This document shows, one piece after another, positions 61,185-64,000 of a DNA stretch of 64,000 bases. The translations under genes were made by a program, and so were the position numbers. The notes beneath the pieces are model-generated. The model worked only from the letters and a program-made list of their open reading frames with translations, did no database searches and was not told the origin of the DNA. The first letter of the stretch is position 1; each line of letters begins with the position of its first letter. The DNA comes from Longitalea arenae (lineage in GTDB: Bacteria > Bacteroidota > Bacteroidia > Chitinophagales > Chitinophagaceae), in NCBI RefSeq assembly GCF_016924755.1, contig NZ_JAFFJX010000001.1, positions 992,001 to 1,056,000 on the forward strand. Direction: 5' to 3'.

Positions 61185-63236
61185 ATGCAATCAGCATTTT
61201 TTTTCGATAGGGATCTCAGCTGGCTTTCTTTTAACGGACGGGTGCTCGAAGAAGCAGGTAATAGTCATGTGCCAATACTGGAGCGCATCAAATTCTTATC
61301 TATCTATTCGTCCAATCTCGATGAATTTTACCGGGTACGCATGCCCGCGGTCATGGCCCTCGAAAAGATCCATCAAAAAGGGGCCGACCAGCAGGCGGCG
61401 GAGGCCAAAACTGCCATATTAAAAGAGATCACTACCATTATCAACCGGCAGCAGGAAAGGTTTGGTGCTATCTTCACCACCGAGATTTTGCCCTTGCTGA
61501 AAGAAAAAGGCATTCATTTAGTGTATAATGAGCCTATGCCCGACAGTATAAAAGAAGAAGTGTCGGCCTACTTTTATACCCATGTAATGGCTTTTTTGCA
61601 ACCGGTGTATTTATCCATTTCCGGCATTAAATTCTTTCCGGAAAATAACAAATTATACCTGCTCACTGTAATAGAAGGCGAGCGGGGATTCAATGAGCTG
61701 GTCATAATAAATATTCCTTCCGATAACCTGCCACGCTTTTATGCGGTTAAAGCGGATAATAAACAATATGTAGTTTTTCTGGATGATATTATAAAGGATA
61801 ATCTATCGGCCATTTTTAAACATGCTGTTATTAAAGGATGTTTTAGTTTTAAAATAACCCGCGATGCCGAGCTCGACGTGGAAGATGATTATGAAGGCGA
61901 CCTGGCCCGTAAAATTGAAGATCAGCTGACCAAACGCGATTTTGGTTTGGCTACCCGCCTCCTGCATGAGCCCGGCATTGAAGACGGACACCTGCAATTA
62001 TTGGTAATGGCATTGAAACTGCAGCATGCCAGCATTATCAGGGGAGGCTGTTATCACAACCTGAAAGACCTGGGTTCTTTTCCCGTGAACGAAGCAGGTA
62101 TGAGCTATGATAAATGGCCGGCGATCAGGGTAAAGGCCGGCGATGGCTCCCTGTCATTATTTGAAGCAATTGAAAAGAAAGATCTCTTATTACATCCGCC
62201 GTATCAGTCTTACGACCTGGTCTTGCGGTTCTTCAATGAAGCGGCGGTTGACCCCGATGTTTCTGAGATCTATGTTACATTGTATCGAATTGCGAGTGAT
62301 TCAAGGATCGGCCATGCGCTGGTGAGTGCTGCCCGCAATGGTAAAAAAGTGTCGGTGCTGGTTGAATTAAAAGCCCGGTTCGATGAAGCCAATAATATCC
62401 GCTGGGCAAAAAAGATGAAGGCGGCGGGGGTTAAAATAATCTACAGCGCCTTATCGCTGAAAGTGCATGCTAAAATTGCCCTCGTAAAAAGGAAAAAGGA
62501 GAAACGGATTTCCTGTGTAGGACTGCTGGCAACGGGCAATATGAATGAAAGTACCGCCCGCTTTTATACAGATCATATCCTGTTCACGGGGCATCCTGAA
62601 ATGCTCCGCGAGATGGAATTGCTGTTCATCTTCCTGGGGCACCGGAAAAAAGCCGGCAATCCCGGCCTTATCAATTTCAACCACATACTGGTAGCGCAGT
62701 TCAACCTGCAGGAGCGGTTCCTGCAAATGATCGACCGCGAAATAACCAATGCCCGGGCCGGTAAGGAGGCTGCCATCACCATCAAGATGAACAACCTGGA
62801 AGAAAAGGTTCTGATCAGCAAGTTGTACGAAGCTTCACAGGCAGGTGTACAAATCCGCTTGATCGTGCGAAGTATTTGTTGTTTGAAACCCGGTGTGCCC
62901 GGCTTAAGTGAACATATTACCGTTAAGCGGATCGTTGACAGATACCTGGAGCATGGGCGGATCTTTGTTTTTCACAATAACGCGGCTACAGAATTGTACA
63001 TGGGCTCGGCCGACTGGATGAACCGGAACATTTACCGGCGTATTGAAGTGTGTTTCCCGGTGTATGATGAAACCATCAAAGATCAGATGCTGCAATTGTT
63101 GCAACTGCAGCTCGACGATAACGGGCAGGCGGTGGCCATTGACCAGCACCTGAACAATGTACCCCTGCCAAAAAATGGAACCCTGGTGTATTCGCAAAAG
63201 GCTATCTATGAACTGTTGGCCAAACAGCAGGGATAA
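61185..63236 (+). CDS. ppk1: Polyphosphate kinase 1
   Basis: The 683-residue enzyme has the N-terminal FFDRDLSWLSFNGRVLEEA, the ATP/phospho-His region with SLKVHAKIALVKRK, GLLATGNMNESTARFYTD, and the second His in FHNNAATELYMGSADWM. It makes polyphosphate from ATP and can run in reverse. Second gene of the operon with the HD-PycTM protein and the lipoprotein. Confidence 0.95.
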   Translation: MQSAFFFDRDLSWLSFNGRVLEEAGNSHVPILERIKFLSIYSSNLDEFYRVRMPAVMALEKIHQKGADQQAAEAKTAILKEITTIINRQQERFGAIFTTEILPLLKEKGIHLVYNEPMPDSIKEEVSAYFYTHVMAFLQPVYLSISGIKFFPENNKLYLLTVIEGERGFNELVIINIPSDNLPRFYAVKADNKQYVVFLDDIIKDNLSAIFKHAVIKGCFSFKITRDAELDVEDDYEGDLARKIEDQLTKRDFGLATRLLHEPGIEDGHLQLLVMALKLQHASIIRGGCYHNLKDLGSFPVNEAGMSYDKWPAIRVKAGDGSLSLFEAIEKKDLLLHPPYQSYDLVLRFFNEAAVDPDVSEIYVTLYRIASDSRIGHALVSAARNGKKVSVLVELKARFDEANNIRWAKKMKAAGVKIIYSALSLKVHAKIALVKRKKEKRISCVGLLATGNMNESTARFYTDHILFTGHPEMLREMELLFIFLGHRKKAGNPGLINFNHILVAQFNLQERFLQMIDREITNARAGKEAAITIKMNNLEEKVLISKLYEASQAGVQIRLIVRSICCLKPGVPGLSEHITVKRIVDRYLEHGRIFVFHNNAATELYMGSADWMNRNIYRRIEVCFPVYDETIKDQMLQLLQLQLDDNGQAVAIDQHLNNVPLPKNGTLVYSQKAIYELLAKQQG

Positions 63237-63239
63237 ACA

Positions 63240-64000
63240 ATGACTATGTGTACTATAAAAATAAATACAGGATGGTTCATTGTGTTGGGTTTTGCCCTTA
63301 CCGTGGCCGCCTGTAAACCAAAACGAAAATTTGAAGGACCACCTGGTTATGATGTCAATGCCCCCAAAAAATTTGTTATGCCGCCCAGTTTGCAGGAGAT
63401 CTCGGGCATTGCTTTTTACCAGGGCAATAGCGATACCGTATATGCCCAGGAAGATGAGAATGGTAAACTGTATTTCCTGAAACCGGGCGATAAAAAATCT
63501 TCCAATTTTAAATTTGCCAGGCATGGCGATTATGAAGATGTAGCCATCTGCAACAATACGGTGATCATGTTGCGCAGCAATGGCATCCTGTTCAGTTTTC
63601 CATTTGCCGATATTCACCTGGTAGAAGAGAAAGGGAATGTTATTGAATGGAAAGACCTTTTGCCCAAAGGCGAATACGAAGGCATGTATGCCGATGAAGC
63701 AAGCAGGCTGATCTATATCATTTGCAAGGATTGTGCGAATGAAAAAAGCGGTAAAACGGCAAAAGGGTATATCTTGCAGCTGTCAACCGATGGAAAGATC
63801 AGCCAGCAAGGCGAGTTTGCGGTGGATGTGAAGGAAATAGAAGAGGTTACCGGCGTCAGGAAAATAAACTTTAAGCCATCTGCTCTCGCATTTAATCACA
63901 TTACCAGGGAATGGTACATCATATCATCGATCGGTAAATTACTGGTGGTAACCGATAGTAACTGGAAAGTAAAAGCTGCCTACAATTTAAATCCAGCCCT
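63240..64000 (+). CDS. Lipoprotein, SdiA-regulated/beta-propeller type, cut by right edge
   Basis: A lipobox with Cys25 (LTVAAC) ends the signal. The visible part reads PPSLQEISGIAFYQGNSDTV, GDYEDVAICNNTVIMLRSNG and EYEGMYADEASRLIYIICKD, matching the SdiA-regulated (esterase-like phytase-fold propeller) family. It starts three bases after ppk1. The family has no proven enzyme activity that I can assign, but the phytase-like propeller next to a polyphosphate enzyme is worth noting. The end is beyond the window. Confidence 0.83.
   Translation, partial: MTMCTIKINTGWFIVLGFALTVAACKPKRKFEGPPGYDVNAPKKFVMPPSLQEISGIAFYQGNSDTVYAQEDENGKLYFLKPGDKKSSNFKFARHGDYEDVAICNNTVIMLRSNGILFSFPFADIHLVEEKGNVIEWKDLLPKGEYEGMYADEASRLIYIICKDCANEKSGKTAKGYILQLSTDGKISQQGEFAVDVKEIEEVTGVRKINFKPSALAFNHITREWYIISSIGKLLVVTDSNWKVKAAYNLNPA

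Overview
The window looks like chromosomal DNA of a member of the Bacteroidota, most likely the Chitinophagaceae (a Chitinophaga/Niastella-type soil bacterium). Support for this: a hybrid two-component sensor (HTCS) at the left edge, a type IX secretion sorting domain on a large pectate lyase, Bacteroidota-type promoters (TTTG and TAnnTTTG boxes), LytS/LytTR regulation, many secreted serine hydrolases and a Pnkp/Hen1 RNA-repair pair. The genus is an inference. I found no rRNA or tRNA gene, insertion sequence, prophage or CRISPR array.

Layout. 1-4050: truncated HTCS. 4.2-8.2 kb: hen1-pnkp RNA end repair. 8.2-13.0 kb: metallo-beta-lactamase-fold hydrolase, two convergent serine hydrolases and a parvulin-like secreted protein. 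13.2-16.0 kb: an alkylation-repair island (AraC-MGMT fusion, AlkB, and a convergent AlkZ/YcaQ-type glycosylase-fold protein). 16.0-18.7 kb: GlxA-type regulator, alpha/beta hydrolase, DHFR-fold reductase. 18.7-21.1 kb: a leftward operon built around an ECF41-type sigma factor (AhpD-like, membrane protein, RidA-like, sigma, SnoaL-like). 21.5-32.3 kb: a respiratory complex I operon nuoABCDHIJKLMN that lacks the NADH module nuoEFG and ends in a small unknown gene. 32.5-34.4 kb: a secreted serine protease-like protein with five tandem repeats, resembling polyglycine hydrolases, preceded by a good promoter and a perfect FNR-type box. 34.5-36.6 kb: a PepSY-like secreted protein and a MocR/GntR-aminotransferase regulator, each preceded by the same 42-bp dyad. 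36.8-45 kb: small membrane peptide, LytS/LytTR pair, membrane protein, universal stress protein, OmpR-type two-component system, TPR protein. 45.5-50.2 kb: T9SS-secreted pectate lyase with LamG domains. 51.0-56.5 kb: an apparent five-gene catabolic operon whose four enzymes all carry Tat or Sec export signals (RidA, PLP ammonia-lyase-like, amidohydrolase, RraA-like aldolase) followed by a BASS transporter. 56.5-59.5 kb: HxlR regulator, DsbA/FrnE-like thiol protein, two YceI lipocalins and a membrane protein. 59.9-64.0 kb: an HD-domain/Pycsar-type membrane effector fusion, polyphosphate kinase and an SdiA-regulated-type lipoprotein cut by the right edge.

The most unusual signals are: (1) the fully exported PLP/RidA/aldolase pathway; (2) a family of intercistronic arrays of 7- or 8-bp words, each array with its own core word but the same period, concentrated inside the nuo operon and in two cases running right up to the next start codon; (3) the HD-PycTM fusion coupled to ppk1 without a cyclase; and (4) a 42-bp MocR-linked dyad present twice with identical arms and spacing.
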